From: a bacterium
GTDB lineage: Bacteria; UBA9089; CG2-30-40-21; SBAY01
Reading direction: 5' to 3'
Assembly: GCA_040757115.1 (NCBI GenBank)
Contig: JBFLYA010000062.1
Coordinates: forward strand, 12,050-18,930
DNA: 6,881 bases
This document shows, one piece after another, positions 1 to 6,881 of this stretch; position 1 is the first letter of the stretch, and each line of letters opens with the position of its first letter. A model generated the notes under the pieces. The model searched no databases. It saw only the letters and a program-made list of their open reading frames with translations, and had not been told where the DNA came from. Both the position numbers and the translations under genes were made by a program.

Positions 1-1
1 G

Positions 2-484
2 AAAAGAACAGATGCGGAAATCCGTAAGGTTAATAAATCAGTAGCAGGAATAAGTGATGGTTTTGGTAGAATGACTGAAGGATTCGCACTTGCTTCTATA
101 GAAGAAGTATTCAAGAAACTTGGAATACATATTAATAAGACCCTTCCAAGAGTCAGAAGTAGAAGAAATGGTGACCATCTGGAAATAGACTTACTTAATG
201 TAGCTAAAAGTGATAAGAAAGAGATGGTTATTATTGTAGAAGTGAAGAGTTATCTCCGAACCGAGGATGTCAATGATTTTTTAAATGATATATCAAAGTT
301 TTATGATTTTTTTGAAGAGTATAGAGATAAAGAGATAATAGGTGTGATTGCCTTTATGAATTATGCAACAGGGGCAAAGGAATATGCAGAAAAAAGAGGA
401 TTCTATCTCCTATTTTGTTCAGAGGATTTAATGAAAATGGTAAATAAAAAAGGTTTTACACCACAGGTGTGGAGTTACAATTAA
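2..484 (+). CDS. PD-(D/E)XK nuclease-like protein (DUF3782-like), 5' end outside window
   Basis: Seen: the reading frame is open from base 2, so the gene probably begins upstream. An ATG at 71 is an internal alternative, but the 23 codons before it look like genuine polar, helical sequence (KRTDAEIRKVNKSV). Counting from that ATG, the protein has LEIDLL (D40) followed by IIVEVKS (E57, K59), the D...ExK arrangement of the PD-(D/E)XK nuclease fold. A helical region with DFLNDISKFYDFF follows, and then a C-terminal hydrophobic strand. Known: proteins of the DUF3782 type combine an N-terminal coiled coil with such a core; they are common in thermophiles, cyanobacteria and uncultured bacteria, and their role is unknown. 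Context: the stop lies 6 nt before prp. In Firmicutes rplU (L21) usually precedes prp, so this gene occupies that place. Substrate and function cannot be inferred. It could also be a non-catalytic relative. Confidence 0.7.
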   Translation, partial: KRTDAEIRKVNKSVAGISDGFGRMTEGFALASIEEVFKKLGIHINKTLPRVRSRRNGDHLEIDLLNVAKSDKKEMVIIVEVKSYLRTEDVNDFLNDISKFYDFFEEYRDKEIIGVIAFMNYATGAKEYAEKRGFYLLFCSEDLMKMVNKKGFTPQVWSYN

Positions 485-490
485 AGTATA

Positions 491-823
491 ATGGTAATAG
501 TAACTGTTACTCGCAATCCAGAGGGAAAAATTGTAGGATTTAGTGGAACAGGACATGCAGATTTTGCTAAAGCAGGTGAAGATATAGTATGTGCGGCAGT
601 ATCTGCCCTCCTGCAAAGCACAATTAAAGGACTACAAGAATATGTAGGCATAAATTTAGAAATAAGTAAAGAAAAGGGCTCCCTTGAAGTCAGGATAAAA
701 AAAATAGAGCAAAAGTTTCTTCAATTGCCAACAGATGCTATCTTAGAAACTCTTGTATTAGGATTAAAAGCAATTGAAAAAGAGTATAGAAAGTATATGA
801 AATTGATAGAAAGGAGAAAATAA
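491..823 (+). CDS. prp: Ribosomal-processing cysteine protease Prp
   Basis: Family role: Prp (formerly DUF464/YsxB) is a small cytoplasmic cysteine protease that removes an N-terminal extension from ribosomal protein L27 in Firmicutes and relatives. Related phage enzymes process capsid or scaffold proteins. Seen: 110 residues, the usual family length. The N-terminal strand leads to GTGHADFAKAGEDIVCAAVSAL, split here as GTGHADF and GEDIVCAAVS. It holds H22, D31, C34 and S38, the same positions as the catalytic His22 and Cys34 of the S. aureus enzyme. The C-terminal half (KGLQEY..., LETLVLGLKAIEKEY) fits the dimer-forming helices. The start ATG follows the upstream stop by 6 nt with only a weak ribosome binding site (GGAG about 15 nt away), so translation is probably coupled. 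Context: two genes upstream of rpmA, with one extra gene in between. Oddity: the L27 encoded nearby has no cleavable extension. Confidence 0.93.
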   Translation: MVIVTVTRNPEGKIVGFSGTGHADFAKAGEDIVCAAVSALLQSTIKGLQEYVGINLEISKEKGSLEVRIKKIEQKFLQLPTDAILETLVLGLKAIEKEYRKYMKLIERRK

Positions 824-825
824 AA

Positions 826-1206
826 ATGAATGAAACCTTAATGATACAATTATTGATAACTCTATTAATAATTGGGACTATCCTTAATTTCTTATTACCT
901 TTATCCGTGGCTTATTTAGCCAGTGTAGTAAAAAGAAGATTTGGGAAAGACTATACGGATAAATATACCGAAGCCGCAGAAATAGGTGTGATGGGTTCTG
1001 AACAGTATTTTTCTACTTCAACCAGTGAGGTTACCCATAAAGATAAAAAAGATTTAGCGGTGGATATAGCTAAAAAGATATTAGCCAAAGATGGTATTAT
1101 AATTAAATCACGAGAAGATGAGGATTTACTCTCAGATGTTGTTGAATCCGTTGTTTTTATGCTAAATGGTAATAAGGAAACAAAAGAACAAGGAAATGAG
1201 TCCTAA
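826..1206 (+). CDS. Small membrane protein resembling LLH-type phage holin
   Basis: Seen: 126 residues. A single hydrophobic helix spans about residues 6-33 ([20 protein letters not shown]), followed by a basic stretch (VKRRFGK), then a soluble domain. That domain has [14 protein letters not shown], a lysine-rich patch ([16 protein letters not shown]), [15 protein letters not shown] and an amphipathic helix (VVESVVFML), and ends in a polar tail. Known: Holin_LLH proteins have this layout of one N-terminal helix, a 'V..AEQ' helix, a K-rich '..KK..V...LKK.GI.L..EEL..LIE..V' module and similar length. The call rests on this pattern by eye. Start: ATG with AAGGAG at 811-816, 9 nt upstream, only 2 nt after the prp stop. 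Context: it lies between prp and rpmA, an unusual place for a holin; it may be a domesticated membrane protein with another job. No endolysin is visible. Confidence 0.5.
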   Translation: MNETLMIQLLITLLIIGTILNFLLPLSVAYLASVVKRRFGKDYTDKYTEAAEIGVMGSEQYFSTSTSEVTHKDKKDLAVDIAKKILAKDGIIIKSREDEDLLSDVVESVVFMLNGNKETKEQGNES

Positions 1207-1215
1207 CTTATTTCC
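1192..1215 (+). other. 10-bp RNA hairpin across the stop codon before rpmA
   Basis: Bases 1192-1201 (GGAAATGAGT) pair with 1206-1215 (ACTTATTTCC), nine Watson-Crick pairs and one G-U, closing a 4-base loop (CCTA). The stem includes the stop codon of the holin-like gene (1204-1206). The bases after it (CTGTTAAC) are not U-rich, so it is not a standard terminator. It could be an RNA processing or stability element that lets rpmA be expressed apart from the genes upstream, or chance. Confidence 0.4.
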
Positions 1216-1229
1216 CTGTTAACTATTGC

Positions 1230-1235
1230 AGGAGG
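1230..1235 (+). promoter_or_regulatory. Ribosome binding site of rpmA
   Basis: AGGAGG lies 6 nt before the ATG at 1242. This strong site fixes the rpmA start. Reading upstream in the same frame, there is no ATG, GTG or TTG before the in-frame stop TGA at 1197-1199, so L27 cannot begin earlier. An ATG at 1237 is out of frame. Confidence 0.85.
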
Positions 1236-1241
1236 TATGAA

Positions 1242-1493
1242 ATGGCACATAAAAAAGGAATGGGGAGTTGTAAAAATGGCCGTGATAGTGCGGGAAGAAG
1301 ATTAGGTGTAAAACGCTCTACCGGTGAATTTGTTAATGGCGGAACAATTATTGTCAGACAACGCGGCACAAAATTCCTTCCAGGACGAAATGTAGGTCGC
1401 GGTGGAGATGATACTTTATTTGCTAAAACAACCGGGCAGGTAAAATTCCATTCGCAAAATGGTAAAAAATTAGTCAGTATTATTCCCTCGTAG
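1242..1493 (+). CDS. rpmA: 50S ribosomal protein L27
   Basis: Role: bL27 sits beside the peptidyl-transferase centre of the large ribosomal subunit, where its flexible N-terminus approaches the tRNA acceptor ends. Seen: 83 residues, the normal length, with family motifs in order: AHKKGMGS (2-9), [14 protein letters not shown] (12-25), [16 protein letters not shown] (33-48) and [12 protein letters not shown] (50-61), then a C-terminal strand. Start: ATG with AGGAGG 6 nt upstream and no alternative in-frame start. The protein therefore begins directly at M-AHKKG, the form seen in E. coli. It lacks the extra roughly 9 residues that Prp cleaves in Firmicutes. K4 and K5 in the N-terminal tail are kept. 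The stop codon TAG at 1491 overlaps another AGGAGG site, followed by the obg leader. The usual partner rplU is not in the window. Confidence 0.97.
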   Translation: MAHKKGMGSCKNGRDSAGRRLGVKRSTGEFVNGGTIIVRQRGTKFLPGRNVGRGGDDTLFAKTTGQVKFHSQNGKKLVSIIPS

Positions 1494-1497
1494 GAGG
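1492..1497 (+). promoter_or_regulatory. Ribosome binding site for obg, separated from its ATG by a hairpin
   Basis: AGGAGG overlaps the rpmA stop codon. No start codon lies at the usual 5-10 nt. The first good obg start is the ATG at 1592, 94 nt further on, and no other ribosome binding site is closer to it. The intervening bases are almost entirely the inverted repeat at 1503-1581. If that stem forms in the mRNA, the unpaired distance from this site to the ATG falls to 5 nt before plus 10 nt after the stem. Confidence 0.5.
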
Positions 1498-1502
1498 AAA
1501 AG

Positions 1503-3665
<2,163 letters not shown>

Positions 3666-3666
3666 G

Positions 3667-4713
3667 TTAACCCGTCCTGTTAAATCCTATCCCTTTTATC
3701 TTCAGGTGATTTTCTTTGATTGCAGTTTTTGCTCCAATGATTTCTTTGACTAACCAGAGATTTGACTCGATATGGTCGGTCATTCGTGGGATTATATATT
3801 CAGAAGTGCCATCTGCCAGGCTGGCGTAGATTATTAATTGGTCGGCTAAGAATCTATCCACGGTTGCCTTTGTATTGAGGTCTTCAAGTAATGTTTTCGC
3901 TACATATCTACCGATTTTTTCAGAACTTCTACCTATTTTACCCGCCATATCTGCTCCAATGAAGCAGTCAGTATTGGTTTTAGCACAAACAAAAAGATTC
4001 GCCCCTTTTTGCAATGAGGTTTCATCATCAAGTATCTCAAATTTCGTCTCATAGCCGCTTTGTTTTAAAATCTGCTGGCAGGTTTCTGCCATCCGCTCAC
4101 TTACCCGACCACTTTTAAGATGAGAAGATAAAGATATACCTCTAATTTCAGTAATTTCATTCTGCTCAAGTAAAACGATAGGTTTAAGTTTATGTGGTGT
4201 CGGGTTCACCTCTAATTCAATAATTCCTCCACCTTCTGGCACATATCCTGGTCGAATTAATCGCAAATGAGCCTCAATACCCATTTTTCTAATGGTCGGG
4301 AATAAAACCCGTTCCATATGGAAGGCACTGGGTGCAAAATCCTGAAATAAACCACCAGAAATTCTGAATGTAGATGGTGTTTTACCAAAACAGACAACAG
4401 GTAAAATCGTCATCGCCAGCATTGTTGTTGAACCTGCGGTGCCAATATCCCATTGATATTGACCTGGCTTTATATTTTTGCCTGGTTTAAATGTTAATAT
4501 TTGCGAGCCAACCTCTGCATGTTCTAATTCACCACCAACTAATTCTTTACAGGCAAATACAGATTTTAGATGTTGATGTCTAAGACCTGGTTTTTCTCTT
4601 TTTGCCCGGATATTTTTTATCTGTAATTCCTTACCCAGCAAGGCACAAAGCCCAACACAATACCTGAGAATAGTCCCACTACCCGAATATTTAGAACCAT
4701 CTATTTCTATCAT
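3667..4713 (-). CDS. rtcA: RNA 3'-terminal phosphate cyclase, variant active-site loop
   Basis: Role of the family: RtcA uses ATP, through a covalent His-AMP, to convert an RNA 3'-phosphate into a 2',3'-cyclic phosphate; its place in RNA repair is not settled. Seen: 348 residues, normal length. Motifs: DGSKYSGSGTILR (5-17), IRAKREKPGLRHQHL (35-49), WDIGTAGSTTML (88-99), RPGYVPEGGG (154-163), RFLADQL (287-293), and H314 in MTDHIESNL, apparently the adenylated His (His309 in E. coli). Oddity: the E. coli loop reads DGAQGEGGGQILR; here S10 replaces the Glu reported to bind the metal, and T14 replaces the Gln. Start: ATG with GAGGTG about 10 nt upstream. Context: convergent with proB; no rtcB or rtcR is adjacent. 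It is clearly of the RtcA/RCL fold, but activity is less certain than the name implies. Confidence 0.9.
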   Translation of the reverse strand: MIEIDGSKYSGSGTILRYCVGLCALLGKELQIKNIRAKREKPGLRHQHLKSVFACKELVGGELEHAEVGSQILTFKPGKNIKPGQYQWDIGTAGSTTMLAMTILPVVCFGKTPSTFRISGGLFQDFAPSAFHMERVLFPTIRKMGIEAHLRLIRPGYVPEGGGIIELEVNPTPHKLKPIVLLEQNEITEIRGISLSSHLKSGRVSERMAETCQQILKQSGYETKFEILDDETSLQKGANLFVCAKTNTDCFIGADMAGKIGRSSEKIGRYVAKTLLEDLNTKATVDRFLADQLIIYASLADGTSEYIIPRMTDHIESNLWLVKEIIGAKTAIKENHLKIKGIGFNRTG

Positions 4714-4730
4714 CCCTTGTCAGCACCTCT

Positions 4731-4758
4731 TTTATACCCAAATAAATTGAGTTTGCAA
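4731..4758 (-). promoter_or_regulatory. Candidate sigma-70-type promoter of rtcA
   Basis: On the minus strand TTGCAA (4758-4753) is followed after 16 nt by TATAAA (4736-4731), matching TTGACA/TATAAT at 4 and 5 of 6 positions. Transcription would begin about 12-15 nt before the rtcA ATG, giving a very short leader. A promoter here would let rtcA be expressed independently of ilvB, from which it is separated by about 370 nt. This is pattern matching in A/T-rich DNA. Confidence 0.35.
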
Positions 4759-4775
4759 ATATTTTGCTCTAAAAA

Positions 4776-4869
4776 GGAATCAAGGATTCGAGGGGTCAAG
4801 GATTCAAGGGAGGTGAAAAATAAGGTGTTCACTCGACCCCTGGGGAGTATTGGGGGGCAAACCTTGAAT
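4776..4869. repeat. Octamer tandem array with partial inverted copies
   Basis: Four adjacent octamers run from 4776 to 4807: GGAATCAA, GGATTCGA, GGGGTCAA, GGATTCAA. Each differs at one to three bases from GGATTCAA. Downstream are reverse-complement fragments: 4835-4841 (GACCCCT) matches 4791-4797, and 4862-4869 (CCTTGAAT) matches 4802-4809. The layout of a short tandem unit followed by an inverted copy is the same as in the obg leader, with a different unit and more decay. Confidence 0.65.
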
Positions 4870-4926
4870 ATTGAATTTATAGTAGTTATTAACGAAAATT
4901 TCTTATAGAACAGATATAGCAACAGG

Positions 4927-4986
4927 GTTGATGGTTTATAGTTGATAGTTTATAGTTGATAGTTTCATAGACTATCAACCATCAAC
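4927..4986. repeat. 14-mer tandem repeat with inverted copy
   Basis: Two perfect copies of TTTATAGTTGATAG occupy 4935-4948 and 4949-4962; each is two related heptamers. An inverted segment follows: 4955-4963 (GTTGATAGT) pairs with 4971-4979 (ACTATCAAC) around a 7-base loop, and the outer ends 4927-4933 (GTTGATG) pair with 4980-4986 (CATCAAC). The left arm carries about 21 extra bases, as if one arm had gained repeat units. No poly-U follows on either strand. Confidence 0.75.
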
Positions 4987-5084
4987 AATACTAATGTGAA
5001 CTTTTGGTTAATACTTACTATATTACTTCTCTTTTTGTCAAGTGAATTCTATAATCAAGGTTTGGCCCCAATCCCATTCCTTTT

Positions 5085-6761
5085 CTACGCCAGGCTGTCA
5101 ATCATTTGGGTTAAAGCCGCGCCGGCGGGTACCATTGGAAAAACATTTTCTTCCTCTACGATTCGAAAATCAATCAAAACAGGTTTTGGCGAGGCAATTG
5201 CCTGTTCCAATGCCGGACAAACATCCTTTTCTTCGGTGACGCGGAGACCTTCGGCACCATAAGCCTCGGCTAATTTAACAAAATCAGGCGATATGGCTAA
5301 AGATGTCTGGGCATATCTTTTATTGTAGAAAAGTTCCTGCCATTGTCTCACCATCCCTAAATATTGATTATTCAGAATAGCCACATTTACGGGTAATTTA
5401 TACTGAACAGCTGTGGCTAATTCCTGAATGTTCATTTGGATACTGCCATCACCGGCGATATCGAAGACGATTTTATCAGGATTGCCAACCTGGGCACCAA
5501 TAGCCGCTGGAAAACCATAACCCATTGTTCCCAATCCACCTGAAGACAGGAAATGTCGTGGATAATCGCATTTATAATATTGAGCCGCCCACATCTGATT
5601 TTGCCCAACCTCAGTCGTGATAATTGCCTTACCGTTGGTAATTTTACAAATCTCTTCAATTATAAACTGTGGTCTTAATTTTGAATCACCTTTTTTATAA
5701 ACAAGTGGATGTTTTTCCTTCCATTTATTTATTTGTTTAAGCCAGGGTTCAATTGTGGGTGGTTGGACTATCTTATTTAATTCCTTTAAAACACACCTGA
5801 CATCACCAACTATCGGGAGATGAGCAGGAATATTTTTGCTAATAGATGCCGGGTCAATATCAATATGAATGATGGTGGCATTTGGTGCAAATTCATCTAA
5901 TTTGCCAGTGATGCGGTCATCAAATCGAGCACCAATAGCAATAATTAAATCTGTCTCCACCATTGCAAAATTGGCATATTTAGTTCCATGCATACCTAAC
6001 ATACCCAGAAATAAAGGATGAGTTCCTGGAAACCCACCTATACCCATTAATGTCGTGGTAACCGGGATAGAAGTTTTTTCGGCTAATTCGAGGAGTTCCT
6101 TATCGGCACCTGAGCTAATTATACCACCACCCGCATAGATGACTGGTTTTTTCGCCTTTTCAATCAATTCAGCGGCTTTCTTAATTTGTCCCGGATGTCC
6201 TGGATAGGTTGGGTTGTAACCACGAATTTCAATCTTTTCGAGATGTTTATATTCTGATGTTGCCGTGCTGACATCCTTTGGTAAATCTATCAGGACTGGC
6301 CCTGGTCTACCTGTTGAGGCAATAAGAAAAGCCTCTTTGACAATTCGGGCTAATTCAGATGTTTTTTTAACTAAATAATTATGTTTGGTAATCGGTCGAG
6401 TAATCCCAACAATATCTGCTTCTTGAAAGGCATCATTACCTATCATCGGTGTTGGGACCTGTCCAGTTAAAGCAACTATGGGAATAGAATCCATATATGA
6501 GGTCGCAATACCAGTAACTAAATTAGTCGCACCAGGCCCTGAAGTGGCAAGGCAAACACCGACTTTGCCAGTTGAACGGGCATATCCGTCAGCCGCATGT
6601 GCCGCTCCTTGTTCATGTCTGACCATAATAAATTTAATCGGGGCATCAAAGAGAACATCAAAAATAGGCAAAACTGCCCCACCTTGATACCCAAATATGA
6701 CCTCGACACCTTCTTTAATTAATGATTCAATTAAAATTTGAGCTCCGCTTAATTTATTCAT
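5085..6761 (-). CDS. ilvB: Acetolactate synthase, large (catalytic) subunit
   Basis: Role: thiamine-diphosphate enzyme that joins two pyruvates to acetolactate, or pyruvate and 2-ketobutyrate to acetohydroxybutyrate, the first common step of valine, leucine and isoleucine synthesis. Seen: 558 residues, full length. The N-terminal ThDP domain has [13 protein letters not shown] (23-35) and [15 protein letters not shown] (48-62) with catalytic E50, then SGPGATN (74-80) and [13 protein letters not shown] (151-163). The central domain has [11 protein letters not shown] (276-286), expected for FAD-dependent synthases. The C-terminal domain has [15 protein letters not shown] (409-423), the ThDP/Mg motif GDGS (437-440) to NN (464-465), and MVRQWQ (470-475), with the Trp typical of biosynthetic AHAS. 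It ends [11 protein letters not shown]. Start: ATG with AGGTGA 8 nt upstream. Context: the regulatory subunit gene ilvN, usually directly downstream, is not here; 371 gene-free nt and rtcA follow. Confidence 0.97.
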   Translation of the reverse strand: MNKLSGAQILIESLIKEGVEVIFGYQGGAVLPIFDVLFDAPIKFIMVRHEQGAAHAADGYARSTGKVGVCLATSGPGATNLVTGIATSYMDSIPIVALTGQVPTPMIGNDAFQEADIVGITRPITKHNYLVKKTSELARIVKEAFLIASTGRPGPVLIDLPKDVSTATSEYKHLEKIEIRGYNPTYPGHPGQIKKAAELIEKAKKPVIYAGGGIISSGADKELLELAEKTSIPVTTTLMGIGGFPGTHPLFLGMLGMHGTKYANFAMVETDLIIAIGARFDDRITGKLDEFAPNATIIHIDIDPASISKNIPAHLPIVGDVRCVLKELNKIVQPPTIEPWLKQINKWKEKHPLVYKKGDSKLRPQFIIEEICKITNGKAIITTEVGQNQMWAAQYYKCDYPRHFLSSGGLGTMGYGFPAAIGAQVGNPDKIVFDIAGDGSIQMNIQELATAVQYKLPVNVAILNNQYLGMVRQWQELFYNKRYAQTSLAISPDFVKLAEAYGAEGLRVTEEKDVCPALEQAIASPKPVLIDFRIVEEENVFPMVPAGAALTQMIDSLA

Positions 6762-6769
6762 ATTCTATA

Positions 6770-6775
6770 TCACCT
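6770..6775 (-). promoter_or_regulatory. Ribosome binding site of ilvB
   Basis: On the minus strand AGGTGA lies 8 nt before the ATG at 6761, supporting that start. The wider sequence AAGGTAGGTGA resembles the AGTAGG units of the array at 6842-6870, read from the opposite strand, so the leader and the array could partly pair. Confidence 0.6.
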
Positions 6776-6820
6776 ACCTTGTAATACCTCAGTTATTTGG
6801 GGGAATGAACATTAACCTGC

Positions 6821-6854
6821 GGAGGACAGAGCAATGAAAATAGTAGGCAAGTAG
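6821..6854 (+). other. Ribosome binding site and start codon of an aborted reading frame
   Basis: GGAGG at 6821-6825 stands 8 nt before the ATG at 6834, an ideal initiation signal, divergent from ilvB. The frame reads M-K-I-V-G-K and stops at TAG 6852-6854, inside the AGTAGG array. Either this is a gene start cut by repeat insertion, the remains of a ribosome binding site whose real start codon lies beyond the window, or a very short leader peptide. The window end prevents a decision. Confidence 0.4.
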
Positions 6855-6870
6855 GTAGTAGGTAAGTAGG
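6842..6870. repeat. AGTAGG short tandem array at the window end
   Basis: AGTAGG occurs at 6842-6847, 6850-6855, 6857-6862 and 6865-6870, with periods of 8, 7 and 8 bases. It resembles the GTAGAGA units of the obg leader. By analogy an inverted right arm (CCTACT units) may follow beyond base 6881, but this cannot be seen here. Confidence 0.65.
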
Positions 6871-6881
6871 AAAGGGATAAA

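Larger units (their letters stand above)
4714..5084. other. 371-nt gene-free interval between ilvB and rtcA
   Basis: I see no credible gene on either strand. Short open frames run through the repeats and have no ribosome binding site. The interval holds the candidate rtcA promoter, an octamer array (4776-4807) with partial inverted copies (to 4869), and a 14-mer array with inverted copy (4927-4986). A perfect TTGACA sits on the minus strand at 5041-5036, without a convincing -10 partner at 16-18 nt. No hairpin followed by a U-run is visible after the ilvB stop codon. Confidence 0.7.

Noticed and set aside
4717-4908. 63-codon open frame on the + strand in the ilvB-rtcA gap
   Set aside because: It translates the octamer repeat and its flanks, has no ribosome binding site, and has no domain-like pattern.
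4710-4922. 70-codon open frame on the minus strand overlapping rtcA by 4 nt
   Set aside because: The ATGA-type overlap looks like coupling, but the frame starts with TTG, lacks a ribosome binding site, runs through the octamer array and resembles no known protein.
4776-4986. Possible CRISPR array
   Set aside because: Units are 7-14 bases and directly adjacent, with no unique spacers of 25-40 bases and no cas genes.
5013-5041. Minus-strand promoter with perfect TTGACA
   Set aside because: No hexamer resembling TATAAT occurs at 16-18 nt; the nearest TAATAT is only 10 nt away.
4996-5262. Open frames on the + strand opposite the 3' end of ilvB
   Set aside because: They are antisense to well-conserved acetolactate synthase codons, so they are frame shadows.

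Overview
The window is bacterial chromosome of low G+C (roughly 38% by eye), with a housekeeping gene set: ribosomal protein L27, the ribosome-assembly GTPase Obg, glutamate 5-kinase, RNA 3'-phosphate cyclase and acetolactate synthase. Strong Shine-Dalgarno sites (AGGAGG, GGAGG) and the prp-rpmA-obg-proB order point to a bacterium with Firmicutes-like gene order around L27. The divergent RtcA, the holin-like gene inside the ribosomal cluster and the intergenic arrays of 7-8 base units suggest an uncultured or deep-branching lineage. I cannot name the phylum from sequence alone.

Layout. Positions 2-3665 (+ strand) hold a compact run of six genes: the 3' part of a PD-(D/E)XK nuclease-like gene, the cysteine protease gene prp, a small one-helix membrane protein resembling LLH-type phage holins, rpmA (L27), obg and proB. 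The spacings in this run are mostly a few bases, and obg overlaps proB by 41 nt. It is probably one operon. The exception is the 98-nt gap before obg, which contains an almost perfect 32-bp RNA hairpin made of heptamers, sitting between a good ribosome binding site and the obg start codon. proB meets rtcA tail to tail with one base between the stop codons.

Positions 3667-6761 are read from the minus strand: rtcA, then a gap of about 370 nt with no credible gene but two repeat arrays (an octamer and a 14-mer family), then ilvB. The last 120 bases are upstream of ilvB. On the + strand they carry a strong ribosome binding site and ATG that open only six codons before a stop inside another short-repeat array, which runs to the window end.

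Function. prp, rpmA and obg belong to ribosome production. proB begins proline synthesis and ilvB begins branched-chain amino acid synthesis, but their usual partners (proA, ilvN) are not adjacent. The main points for follow-up are the intergenic repeats placed against translation starts, an apparently catalytic Prp next to an L27 that has no extension to cleave, the holin-like gene between them, and an RtcA whose N-terminal metal-binding motif is altered.
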